Below are positions 38,401 through 49,934 of a stretch of DNA of 64,000 nucleotides, piece by piece (the stretch's first letter is position 1; the number at the start of each line of letters is the position of its first letter). The notes beneath the pieces were generated by a model. That model was not told the DNA's origin, did no database searches, and saw nothing but the letters and a program-made list of their open reading frames with translations. The position numbers and the translations under genes were made by a program. The stretch is from Trochalopteron elliotii (lineage: Eukaryota; Chordata; Aves; Passeriformes; Leiothrichidae). The stretch covers positions 310,001-374,000 of the forward strand of contig JANPWX010000336.1 of assembly GCA_024734555.1 (NCBI GenBank), in the 5' to 3' direction.

Positions 38401-40150
38401 CATGGGCTGGTAAATCACAGGAGAACTTTCCCACAGCAAAGCTTTCCATTGTCCCCAGTGTTGGGTACCTGGGGACACTATGTCATGAGTTGTTTTGCTC
38501 TGTGCCTTCTCCAGGACAAACACGGCTGAGGCTCTGGTATGTCAGGACTCCACATCTATCAGCATATATAGTCTCAGCCAGTCTCTTGGAGGGGTAAATA
38601 TTTTTTATGTCTGGATGGATAACTCTTCTAGCTGTTTTTTGAAAACCTGGAAACCTTCATATAATGCTAAATGTATTAGTTACACATACAGCCAGTTTAT
38701 TTCCAAGTTGTCCCATTTGGCTGTGATCATTTGGGTAACTGCTCTGTGCTGTGTACCTGAAGAGTCCTAGAAGATCTTTTATGGGCAAATAAGAAATAAT
38801 TCTAACCTTCAGTAAGTGTAAACAATGGAGAAAAACCCCTAAATAAATATGTATCTTTCTGGGGTTTTACATTGCTTCCCTTTTTATTAGCTTGGTAAAG
38901 CACCTTTCAAAATTACATTTGAGGGCTTTTAAATGAATGCAGTTTCTGGACATATTGTCTTTGGACTACTCAATACATTTGTACTGTATTTTCTGCACAC
39001 TATACATTTTTTAGCTCTCTTTTCTTCTTTGTGAAAGAAATATTGATTTATCTGATGAAAGTTAGTTAACTTAGAGGGAAATCATCATCCACATGGACAC
39101 TGAAGTACATCTGATCTTCCCCTGATGTCAATCCACATGGCAGGACACAGTCACAAATGCACTAGAGTGAAATGCATTTGGTGCCCAGTCCACTCAGCTG
39201 TGTTCTTCCACAAGTTTCACACAGGATTTTAGCAAATGTCTTGAGAAGGAAGGAGTTGAAGAACAACTTTCTTATGCAGGTTCTTTGCAGGCTGAAGTCA
39301 TGATGTGCTGAACTGCCAGTGCCTGATCCAAGGTGAGAGATCAGACACATTCCACACACTGCACCCACTCAACCCCTTGGCAGTCTGGCATTTTGCAGGT
39401 CGAGGCTGCTGCTTTGAGGTTATTCTTTGGGGAGTTGTGGTTTGGGGTCAAAAGGATGCTGCCAGGAAGGTTGGGAGAGGCTGAAAGCTTGGTTTTGCTT
39501 ACACAAGCTTGATGTTGAAGTAGAAAACATGGCAGGTGCAGGCAGATGAAGAAAGCAACATGGTATGATTACTCTGATTAATTGTTAATTCATAACACAG
39601 ATAGAAATTTACATGTGTGTCTATATGTATATATATATATTTAGTGTACATATGTATTTATTTTGTATGTGTAGTCTCAAACTTGTGTCCAGCTTGAAGT
39701 TCACAAATAGCCAGAAAGTTTCCAATTCCTCACTCACTTCAAGTGAGTACAGGTACCTCAGCTGTAAGAAAGTTTTGGGAAAAGAGATTTTCATTTCATT
39801 TTGTGAGGCTTTTTCTTTTTTTTTTTTTTTCTTTTGATAAGTATTAGTGTTTGTTCTGTTTTTCCTCTTTGAGGGGGGAAATTAACTCTCGTGGGGAGTT
39901 GAGACTTGACACACTGCAATTAACAGCCTGTGGGTTAGAGATATATTTAGACAATTTTGAAAATCTTTCATACCACTTACAATTTGAAACTATGTTCTTG
40001 ACTGTGTGGGGTTAGCAGAGAGCTGAAAGCAGTGCTCACTGCACACCAGGTGACCACATTCAGATTGCCACAGTGGTAACAGACACCAGAACGTTTTCAA
40101 ATGCACTGTTTTGATGCTTATGTTAAGGTGACCTAAACCCAAGCCTTGTG
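32445..40150. other. Unannotated non-coding DNA
   Basis: Nearly 8 kb without a supported gene or complete mobile element. It holds AT-rich runs (35,390-35,450, 38,550-38,600, 39,610-39,660) and a T-tract (39,808-39,830). Frames at 34,297-34,686 and 35,462-35,812 have no recognisable domain. Consistent with deep intron or gene desert. Confidence 0.5.
39615..39640. repeat. (TA)n-rich microsatellite
   Basis: TATATGTATATATATATATTT run, imperfect, followed by TGTACATATGTAT-type sequence. Confidence 0.8.
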
Positions 40151-40164
40151 TTCAGCCACTGTAA

Positions 40165-40325
40165 CCTGCACCCCCAACCCTTTCCCTGGGCAGCCACTCC
40201 TTCCCCAGCCTACAGGGGACAGCACTGTCCAGGGTCATTGTCCCCAGGACCTGCCACTTGGCCTCCTTGAACACCATACTGTTGCTCTTGACCCATTCAT
40301 CCAGCTTAAAATGAAATAAAATAAA
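40165..40325 (-). mobile_element. CR1-type LINE fragment (reverse-transcriptase ORF, C-terminal part)
   Basis: The minus-strand translation contains LDEWVKSNSMVFKEAKWQVLG followed, about 11 residues later, by CRLGKEWL. This is the layout of the conserved segment near the end of the CR1 ORF2 protein (L..W....MKFN..KCQVLHLG....YRLG..WL). Several family residues are replaced and the CR1 3' end with its octamer repeats is absent, so this is an old, truncated and dead copy. CR1 is the dominant LINE of birds, which supports the avian assignment. Boundaries are approximate. Confidence 0.75.
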
Positions 40326-42230
40326 AAATCCCCCCATCAAAAATAATATAGAAGCAGCCTAAGGGGACTATCTCTGCAATAGATCTAATTTTACTCTCTG
40401 AATCCAAATGGGATTTTCTTTACCGTGACCTCTGGAGCATACTACAAAAATGGGGAGAAATCTTCTCTTCTAAAAGGCCACTATATGGTCCTCATTTGTG
40501 TTCTTCCTACAGCTGTCACAATCCTGTGGAAACATTGTCACAGGTGACTTAAATATTCAGTGTTTTGGTAGCGTGCAGAGGGGTTTAATTCTTCTGACTC
40601 CAAACCAGCACTGAGAGTGCCCTGTGTTCCTCTATTGAAGTATGGCTTAAAAGTGTAAGAAGAAAGAAAGAAACTTTTTCATTCCCTTAGTGAGGTTTCT
40701 TTAAAGTGTCTTTCTCCAAATAGCTCCAACTAACCTTCCCAGAACCAATTAAAATAGAAAGAAAACTAGCAAAAATTTTGAACCACAAAGCTAAGGAAAA
40801 TGAAAAAAAACCCCATCTGCCTATGCAAAGAAACCTTGACACAATGCATAAAATCAGTTCATAGGAGTATGTACAGACACTGTGCAGTAGTAATGAATTC
40901 ATATCATTAGTGTGATGAAAATAGCAAATTGTTTTAATGAATATGGAAAGAAACACATGTATTTAATTCAGACTTCTGATGTCAGACTTGGGAACTTTTT
41001 CTAAAAAAATTATAGTTGTGCATTACCTGCCCCACACACTCTTCCATTTTCCACTCTTCTGGTTTCTTTGGGAAATTTATGGCACTAAATGATTGGAACA
41101 GTTTCTGTCTGTCCCATAGAGCAAAGCTGAAGATTGGAGGTGTTTGGCATTGCCAGCACCCCACAAACCTGCCCAAGGGTATTAGAGCATCTCTCCTACA
41201 TTTTATCATCTGCTAATGCAAAAAACAGACTTTGAAGGATGCTCCCTGCCTATGGTACCACCTTTGGAGTTAGCACTCAGGTCTATTCCTGTTCAGATAT
41301 TCTTATATTCTGGGTTTTACCTCTGGCTCCACTGAAGTAAGGCTTGAGCTTCTGTTTGTGGGGGCTTGTTTTTCATATGGTTTCCAGCATGCCATTTTAA
41401 AAGTGCTTTTTTTCTCTCCCTCCACTTCTGTGTTTTTAAAATGGCCAGATAGATTAAAATTTGGCCACACAAAAATATATGGCCTTCAAAATTCATCTCT
41501 GAGGAAATATAGCTTAGGGCTGGACATAGAGGGGTCAGACAAATTTTAAATCACAGACAATTGCTCACCTCATTCCCCAGCATGTTCCCTGCACAGATCC
41601 AGAGTCCAGGAGTGCAACAAAATTGAATAAGAGGCAGAGAGAGGAAGGGGAGAGAATGAATTTGAATGAATAAGAAGCAAAGAGAGGAACTAAGATTTGC
41701 TCCTGTCCCTTTTAATGCTGCATGTTGCCTCCAGAAAATACTTATTTAACAAGAGCTGAAAGGACAAAGGGGATTATTTTCCTCTCTGGAGGACGTTACG
41801 TGGGCCTTCTTTTACTTGCTGAAGACCAGCTGATAAATAGCACAATGTACTTTTAGTTATATGGCACACTGCATTTTTCCTATCATGGATATGAGGCAGG
41901 AGAATGCTGCTCTGCTCTCTGCACAGCAGGAATTCCCTCCAGTGACTCTTGGGAGTAACTAAAACAGCTTCTCCACAATGAAACACACATGGCAATACCT
42001 AATTAAGAGTACTTTTGGAACAGAGAGAATAAAGGGCCTGATGCTCCTCATCTCCCTCTGCCAAAGGTGTTTCCCTGGGACAGAGTTAATCTTCACTTCA
42101 AATCTCCTGAAGTGTTCAATTCTCCAGCAATGTGGGAAGCAGCTTCATGCCTTCAGTTGGAACTCTCTTGGAGAAGAGGAAGGGCTTTGGGTGGGGGTGA
42201 TGCTCACACCCCCTTTCTCTGTGTGTCCAG
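40326..42230. other. Unannotated non-coding DNA
   Basis: No supported gene or complete mobile element. A purine-rich stretch (AGAG/GAAG, with a repeated TTTGAATGAATAAGA-like motif) lies at 41,625-41,690. Confidence 0.5.
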
Positions 42231-42309
42231 GAGCCAGCAAATCCAGCAGCATATCCAGAGCATCCTGGCTGCCTGCAAGACACACTTTCCTCTAACTCTT
42301 AAAAAATGA
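42231..42309 (+). CDS. Weak candidate terminal exon, unidentified
   Basis: A strong acceptor-like sequence (CCCCCTTTCTCTGTGTGTCCAG) ends at 42,230. The following frame reads SQQIQQHIQSILAACK and stops at a TGA ending at 42,309. The peptide is helical and glutamine-rich, but the segment is short and a second frame is also open for over 20 codons. No family was recognised. It may well be chance. Confidence 0.15.
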
Positions 42310-43692
42310 AGCACACTCCTAAAACTTCCCGTGCTAATTGCTGACACAACCAGAATTATGTAGTCATAAAGAGAGAATTTTAGTGTTGCATGGGGAATTA
42401 TTTAGAGTAGAGAAGTATGTGAATGCTGAATTCTCTGAATGATTTCTGTGTGAATTTCACATTTAACTTATGGTAAGTACCTTGATAAAGGCCCTGAGAG
42501 AATAATTCCATCTTGTAACTTTTTCATGATTGCTATTGTATGAGTTATCAATCTTACACTTTACATTTAGATATGCTAAATAGGGCTTTTCTTCCATTAA
42601 TAATCAGAAAAATTCCCTTTTTTTTGTATACTTTTCAGAATTAAAATCAGTATTAACATTATTTGGCTATCTGTTTGGACAGGGAATTTCAGTGATGGGA
42701 GAGAGAAAGTTAATTTTATTTTTAGATTAATATTACTGGGTGGAGAAGAGCCACACAAAGGAGAATTCATAAGATGAATCCTCTGTAGCAGATTCGTGAG
42801 TGGTCTGCAATGAGTAAAATTCTTTTATTTTTGCAGAAAACAGTTTTAGAAGCTCCTCCCTGCCTTAGAAGTCACACCCTTATTCTGTAAAACTCTAAAA
42901 TGTGGGCTGCCAGTGTAAGCATGTCTGTAGACTCTCAGAGCCCTGGGGTGAATGGTGCTGGCAGCAGTTTGCAGCACCCAAATGGAAACTGCAATTCTGC
43001 AATTCTTAATTTTGAGCTTTTTCTGGTCCCAAACTACTGCACAAGCCTTCTTCCTCTAGCACAAACCCTGCAGCAAGTACAAACACGTTTACACAGGTGA
43101 ATTATTTCTAAGGGCTAACTTTATCTTTAAAAGGCTAATCTCACTGGGAGAGTCCTGCATGGTCCACAGAGAGAGGCTCTTTCCCAAGGGAGGTGGATTG
43201 TTGGGACAATAGTTACTGTGTTAGTCCAGGGCAGGAGCCTCTCCTGTCCTCCTGACCCCTCCTGACAGGTCTTCTCCTGGCTATCAAGGAAGTAGAAAAC
43301 AGAATTTTTACCATAGCTGAAGGAAGCCATTCTTTCCTGTCTCTCTTTCCTTCTTTGAGGTTATTCAAATTCTTTCAGCGTTTTCCACAGAAGTTGTTTT
43401 TTTCTGGATCTCTGATTCTGTTCAGTGCTCCAATCCAAGCTCTTCCCTCCTGGCATCTGATTTTCTGGAAATGCAGAGCCTGAATGTGGTGCCTCAGCAG
43501 GGCCTTTTCCCTGCTGAAGAGAGCAGAGGGTGGTTTCCTCTACCCCACAGGCACAACAAGCACTGGGTCCTGGAATCATCACACCTGACTGACCAGAACT
43601 GCACCAAAGGGGAAAGTGCCTGACAGCCAAGAGAGGGCTGTGTCTGGGATTCTGGTTCTGTTTGCTGCTGTTGTTGTTTGTTTGCCTTATTA

Positions 43693-43760
43693 CATATATC
43701 TATCTATATATATACATATATACACATACACATATACATCTATATATATATATATATATG
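43693..43760. repeat. (TA)n / (TATC) / (CATA) compound microsatellite
   Basis: TATC units, then TATACATA-type units, ending in about nine TA dinucleotides. Overlapping frames encode isoleucine/tyrosine-rich nonsense peptides and are rejected. Confidence 0.93.
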
Positions 43761-43915
43761 TAATTCAGAGGGAAACTTCAAAGGGAAAGGGGGTCAGATT
43801 TTCCAGAGGTTCCCTCCCTTGGCAGACACCTGTCCTTCAAACCAAGACATTGTTCCACTTTGTTTTCTTCTTTTCCCAGGATTTCACTTTGCTTCTGTTT
43901 CATTTTTCCTTTCAG

Positions 43916-43986
43916 AGGAGCCAAACCCAAGGGTGTGCAGACGTGGACACTGATGTCACCCATCTCACACGTGACTGCTTTTTCAG
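43916..43986 (+). CDS. Weak candidate internal exon, unidentified
   Basis: A 71-bp segment sits between a long pyrimidine tract ending TTTTTCCTTTCAG (to 43,915) and a good donor, CAG followed by GTAGGG (from 43,987). Two frames are open. The one beginning RSQTQGCADVD ends with two leftover bases, so it would join in phase with the candidate exon at 44,617. No family recognised. Confidence 0.2.
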
Positions 43987-44616
43987 GTAGGGGCAGGGAT
44001 GCCTCTGTGTGTGGAGCAGAGGCAGAAAGAAGTTCTCTACATCAGTCCAAGGTGACAAATGTTGGTGACCAAAGGCTCTTTGCAGACAGCCTGTCCCAGT
44101 TCACACAATTCTCATTATTCTTTTGAGAGGTTTTTTTGTGCTCACATTGTGAGTCTGGGACTTCTGCCTGCTCAAGAGCTCAGAACAGACTCTGATTTTT
44201 AAGAATGATTTAGTTTGAAGTGTAAACGTTACAGACAGATACAAAATGAAAGCTCTCTGTTACAGAAAATGGTGTTTACTCTCTTTTCCTCAATTCCCTC
44301 TCCTGTAAATGAGGTCAGGAGTGTTATGAATCCAACGTCATTAATGGCTGCAAAGTGTTTTGAGATCCCTGAATGGAAGGACTTATATAAGTGGGAAAGT
44401 CTTATTAGGATAATTATAATTGCCAACTATACTGGCACAATATAGATCACTTAATGAGTTATTTGGATTTTCCTTTCTCTCCCTTTCTCCTTCTCAGCTC
44501 CCCTAAGCCACATAAATAGACTGATTTTTAATTGGCAACTTTCATTTCTAGCAACTGAATCTCTCTCCAAAGTTCAGACTCAGCAGTAGCATTTAGAAAA
44601 TGCAAGTTGCTTTCAG

Positions 44617-44776
44617 ATCAATTGAAATTTGCAGGGCCACAGTAAAAAGGAAATTCTCTGTGCTCTTTGAACTAGAGAAGCACACGCTGAAGCTGCCTGT
44701 TGAATTCCGAGCACTTTTCCCTGCATTACCCTGGCGTGCTCACCATTCGCGGGTGCTTGTGACCAATCTCCTGAAG
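44617..44776 (+). CDS. Candidate internal exon, unidentified, CpG-retaining
   Basis: A 160-bp segment lies between TTGCTTTCAG (to 44,616) and AAG followed by GTGAAC (from 44,777). The open frame includes KRKFSVLFELEKHTLKLPVE and continues to the donor in phase 0. The second half keeps several CpGs (ACG, CGA, CGT, TCGCGG) in a CpG-poor neighbourhood. The acceptor's pyrimidine tract is modest. An alternative is a conserved regulatory element or an old repeat. No known protein was recognised. Confidence 0.3.
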
Positions 44777-46288
44777 GTGAACTGGGGACTTAGGCTGGTG
44801 AGTGACAGGGCTGAGCTAAAGGGCCTCTGCGGGGAAAAGAAATCCCCTCTGTGCTCTGATCTCCCATTTCACTTGTGTTGGTTTGAATGTGTGGTCGTGG
44901 GGAACTGATGCAAAGATGGGATGATAAGAGCAGCTCTTCCTGTTATATTAGGATATAAAGTACTATTGCTAATCAGGCAGCTTCCTCCCCATAAAACTTT
45001 TTCTCTCAGCTGCAGTAACCACTCATGTTCATCCCCTGGGAAGCAGCTGCTTAAAGCTTTATAAAAGTAGATTAGGACAAATATTAATAGTTAAGAAATT
45101 ATGATCTCCTTGTAGGTATTATTACCTTACAGGCAGTAATATAAATGCTTGAATGAGTAGGGGTTTATTTTTTGTTGAGCCCTGAACATTTGATCTAATA
45201 TGAAATGTGGGCCCATCTGGAAATGGGAAGGATGTTGACTACTGTAGAGAATGTATGCCCTTTCTTTCCTTTCTTACTTCTGCTGTGTTGGAAGTATCCT
45301 TAGAACTTCTCCACTTCTTGTCCTTAGAAGAGACCCCAGAGGTTGATTGCCCATGCATGGAAACACATTTTATATAATTGCCATAATAAGGGCACTGTAC
45401 TTTATTATCATTCTTGCTATACAATATTTAGCTGAAACTCATACATACAGATCTGTCCATTTCTGGTAAATGTTTTTCAAATATGCCAGTCCTTTTGCTG
45501 TAGCATCAGTATTTTTCTCTGCTAGTAAATCAAACTACTTAGAGAGCAACAAAACAAAAGCACAGTTACTACTCTGTTTAACTTTCCAGAGTAGCTTGAT
45601 ATTTTCTTGCTCTGTTCTTTAGGAGGTAATGTTTACCTCAGCAGACTCAACCATACTTTTAAATCATGGGGAAGGCAGATGTATGAATACTGAATTGTGC
45701 CTCAGGCTCCTTCTGAAGCAGCAAAATGAGCTGAACTCTCCCTCTTGCCCTCCTCACACGCCTTTCACTTGCTGGAGAGAACACCTTACATTGTAGAGCT
45801 GCTGTCAGGGTTTTTTTCCTTGGACAAGTTAAAAATTTGCATCTCACTGCCATCCTTACTAAAGATAACGCTGATGTTTACAACCCCTGGAAGCCCTTAG
45901 ATAAATGTACTGTGTCCATCCTGCCTGCCTTGAATCCAAAGTGTTGGGGCAGGAATCACAGCCTGTGCAACACTCTCAGCTCCAGCAGAGACCTGTTGCA
46001 TGTCTAATTAGCTCCATATCTCTGTGTCTAAATGTCTGTGTGCACCTGCCAAAAAAGCACTCGACATGAAAGCCCCAGAACACCACCAGCTCTCTGAGGG
46101 AATTCTGCCTCATCTCTGCTCTCTGTTCAGCCTCAGACTGCCCACATTGTGCTTAGTACTCAAGATAATGTTTCTGGTGCTCTGGGGTTGGAACATACTC
46201 AGGGTGCAGCTCTGGGGTCTGGGTACAGGATGCATTTTGGGTACAGCTCTGGGGTCTCTTGCTTTGTGTGTTTCTGCAGTTCTCATGA

Positions 46289-46592
46289 TGTCTCTATAGG
46301 ACATGAAATGAACGACACACACACAGTCAAGTCATCAGGGCAAAAAGAGGGAAGTTTATTTTTCTCTTTCTGTTTATATAAATTTTGGACAATGACCATG
46401 GATTGGAGGATAAGGTTGTCACCTTTCCAACCACACTGGTCAAACCAGAAGTCCATCAATTGTCCCTCCTCAAGAGAGGAATGAAAACAAGAAGGACAGT
46501 TATAATAACATCACTTGGTTTACATGAATATCTGTGAGAACCTCCACTACAAAAATGCAAACATCAGAAGGCTGAAAAAGATCAGAGCAACA
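46289..46592 (-). mobile_element. Solo LTR (304 bp), family shared with 53,698-53,993, with 6-bp TSD
   Basis: On the minus strand it runs from TGTTGCTCTGAT to TATAGAGACA and aligns with the plus-strand element at 53.7 kb. Shared blocks include TTTTCAGCCTTCTGATGTTT near the start, a TATA-like region, AATAAACTT and a TGTCCTNTAG terminus. The polyadenylation signal is at 46,355-46,360, about 66 bases from the 3' end. Flanks TCATGA (46,283-46,288) and TCGTGA (46,593-46,598) match at five of six bases, a diverged 6-bp target-site duplication. Six-base duplications are typical of class II (ERVK-like) elements. No internal genes adjoin it. Confidence 0.88.
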
Positions 46593-47072
46593 TCGTGACA
46601 CCTTTTTTGGTTTTTTTTTAATGGTATTTTTAAATGCCTTTCCCTCCAGTTAAAACAGAAATTGTTAATATTGAAGGTATGTTACAGTTTCTAAAATCAA
46701 AGGGAATAAAGTAGAATGGCCAGCAGTGGCACTGTAACCAGTGCCACCAGTGTGTATGTTGAGCAAGTTTCCATTAAATGCTTCACTTCACACTGACAGC
46801 TCTGCTTCTGGGGACCCATGTGGCAGAGCAGATTGCTGTGGTTACAGGTTGAGGGCATTCCTGGGGCTCTGGCTGCACTGACTGGGAACAAGGAGGCATT
46901 TATATAATTTGGGAACATTTTGTCTTTCCTTGCCATGGAATATTCCTATGCTCTTAAAATACCCCATAGTTCTTTCAGTGAGTGCTGAATGCTTTGATTT
47001 CTGCTATTCTGTGGGAGTGATGTGTTCTAGAATGTCTCCTTGCCTCTTCCTCCCAGATTTTGTCACTTTCAG

Positions 47073-47195
47073 GAGTTGGAGCAGGACTGTGTGGTGGGTG
47101 ACAGGTCCAGGCATTCCCATCTGCTGCTGGCCAGAGACTACCCAGAGGAGCAGTGGGAAAAGCTGAGGGACCTGGCAAACCCTAAAAGTCCCTAA
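47073..47195 (+). CDS. Candidate terminal coding exon, unidentified
   Basis: After CACTTTCAG (to 47,072), or an upstream acceptor TCTTCCTCCCAG (to 47,056), a frame opens with ELEQDCVVGDRSR and runs 40 codons through LLLARDYPEEQWEKLRDLAN to a TAA at 47,193-47,195. An in-frame TAG at 47,028-47,030 precedes the splice region, so the frame is bounded as a last exon would be. Most third positions are G or C, though the locus is AT-leaning, and the peptide is charged, helical and non-repetitive. An AATAAA lies at about 47,573, in range for a 3' UTR. I do not recognise the protein. It could be a true exon, an old processed-pseudogene fragment or chance. Confidence 0.42.
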   Translation, partial: ELEQDCVVGDRSRHSHLLLARDYPEEQWEKLRDLANPKSP

Positions 47196-49934
47196 ATGGA
47201 AAAGAAGATAGAAGGAAAGTCTCATCTAGTTCATTCCTGTGGTTTGCAAACAAAACTTGTTTAGCTTTTCTTTCAAAAATGCATTTCTTTATTTAAATAT
47301 TGACCTACCATTTTAAAATGAGAAGAGGTTTAGAAATAGGATCAATAATCTGAGATGAAGCATTTTTTTTTTTTTTGAATGAATGGTGCATTTACCCAAA
47401 ATTACATTTTGAGGGGGTTTGCCCTTCTTTTTATTGGCTGAAAGATATTTTTATTGGGACTGGAATTAATTGTTTTGTTTCAGCATTACAAACTGCTGCA
47501 TCACTTCAGGGTGATACAGGTAGGGGAGAATCAAATTATTGTTTATTAGGTATGGACAACGAAACTAAGGGAATAAATTCCTGAACTTGGGATTTTTTTA
47601 ATGCTGCTTTTCCATGCTTTATGAATTCTGGCTAATCCTTACTTGCTGCCTGCTTGCATTCATCTCCTTTCTTTAAGCACCTCTTTAAATGTGACTCTGG
47701 CAGCATTTTGTTAGTTTGGGTTTTCTTTTTCCCTCCGTTTATTTGTCCTTTTTGAATTGTTCCACCTACAGAATGTTGAAGCCCTCAAGGTATCTCCAAG
47801 GAAAGGGAAATGTGGATCAGGATTGGGGCAGGCAAGTGCTGCAGGTTCAGCTGCAGCATTCCTGGAGGTGTAGCTTTTAAAGAGGACTTTTAAAGAGAAA
47901 TGATGACCAACAGGTGTATTGCTAGGTCACTTCAGTGCCAAAATTCAGTTCAAGGCAATTTTATGCCAACCACTGGTGCCAGAAGCAATCCCTGCCATGG
48001 GCACCTTGTAGTCCAGGTAAACACACTGGGATAAATAGGTAAAAGCAACATCCTGGCCAGAACTCAGGTTGCAGTTCCAGGAGATGGAAGAGGCTGCTGT
48101 GAGCATGGGTCTGTCCCCAGTGTGTCCCTGCTCCTTGGGGAGGGATGGGCACTGGGAAGGAGCTACCAGGAGAGCCCTGCTGCTCTCACGTGTTGCAAGA
48201 AGGAAAGCCAGACGGCAGGATGCCATCTCCTACAGTCAGCCTGCTGTTATCCTGATCTAGCATGACAAATTGGTGTTCCCAGAGTGGCAGCAGAGTAATC
48301 AGACTGTGACAAATGGTTTACTTAGAGCAATTTGTTTTCATTTCACTGAAAATTTCCGCAGTCTCAACAAAAGGTTCCCCCGCCTCCTCCTCACTCTCGA
48401 CTGCCTCCCTCTAAATGTCATTTGCATGGTGTTAAGAGAGGGACCTGTGCCCCAGAGGGCAGTGTGGCAGTTGGGAGACCACATTTGCAGGGACCCCGGG
48501 CTTTTTCCAGCTGGAAGCTGTTGCTGGAAGCAATGTGCTTGTTGAGTGTGGAGTTTAACCTCCATTAGCTATAGACTGTGCCCCTGCTTTTGCCTCACTT
48601 CCCACACAGGAGCTGAGCTACCTCACACCTTTGGTTGGTTCCTGGTGGATGAATAGTCTGTGGGATCAGGGGTTCCCTGTGTCTGAAAAGGGTGAGTGCC
48701 AGTCTGGCACCTTCCAGTTGCTAAACCTAAGCCAGGTCACTAAACACAGCCCTGTAGCAGTGATGTGTCTGGAAAAGGGGAGCAGTATCTACTTGAGGTA
48801 CTGCCAGCCATAGTTGCCCTGTGGATGACAGGACAGCTGTACAGCCCCATCCTGGCTCCTGGCACAGCTGGATCCCTCTGTTTTAGCACACTTGCAAAAG
48901 TCAAAAAGTACAGAGAATAGGGAAAAATGCTCAAAATTAAACAATGCCAGAAACAGCCTAGGAATTTGAGAATGTTCAGGTGCCTGCAGGTGGCTGTGGG
49001 ATGTGAACCTCATGGCCTTTTCCTGCCCAAGTGCCAACCCAGTCTTGCACAGGGCTTCTCAGTGCTGTGGTGTCAGTGCAAGGTTAAGCCTTGGGTGGTT
49101 TGACTTGCTTGGCTCTTATAGAAAAGAGATGAAAACCAGGTAAACTTTACACTGCCTCTTCAGGAGAATTTTCCCTGTCCTGTGGCAGAGGAGTTGCCAT
49201 AAGACTGACCTAGGAGCCTGCTCAGCTTGGGCTCCCTCGTCTTCTGCTTGCTCAGGTTGCTCTCATTTATAACAATTACTTGTTTGTTTCAAGCATAATT
49301 CTTGCAGTTTCAGCAACCAATGCTGTCCACAGGCTGCAGGAAAAGGAGACCAACACCTTGGGTAAAATAAAAGAACAGTGGTATGAGGGGACTGGAGCTG
49401 GGAGCTCTGTGCCATGGGGAAGGGGAGAGAAGGACAGAGAAGAGTCAGGCTAGTGGCAGGGTGCCCTGGTGCCTTTTGACATGGGTTGTTGAGATGAAAA
49501 TTCTCCAAAATCATGCCCCAGGATGAGCTTGGTGGCAGACCTGGCCAGCAGGCCTGTGCCACCCAGCTGTCTTCTCAGTTCTGGCTTCTTTCCTTCTTGG
49601 TCTTTTTCAGAAGTGCATCACTGCCCAGGGCAGAGTACCTGGGGCTCTGTAGGTGTGACATGTTCTACTGCAGTCCTTTCAATACAGCCCAAAGCTAAGA
49701 AAACTTATTTGAGGCTTTCTGGGGTGCAAGGTGCAAGCCTTGTTTCTGGACATGTGGCAAGTCCCGAGCAGTAGAGAGGAAGTGATGGAGTCAAGGCTTT
49801 TCTCCATCATGCTGCCTTGTGCCTGTTCCTTTTTTGTACCTGGAAGCAGCAGTATAAGGATGACCTCAGCACAGGCTAATGGATAAAATGCTCAGGCCAC
49901 TCTCACATGGGAGTTAAGGTATTATTGTAGCAGC
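47196..49934. other. Unannotated; possible 3' UTR of the 47.1-kb exon, then non-coding DNA
   Basis: The first ~400 bases could be 3' UTR ending near an AATAAA at about 47,573. That rests entirely on the candidate exon being real. Beyond it, 47,820-49,760 is moderately GC-rich with no recognised gene. Confidence 0.4.
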
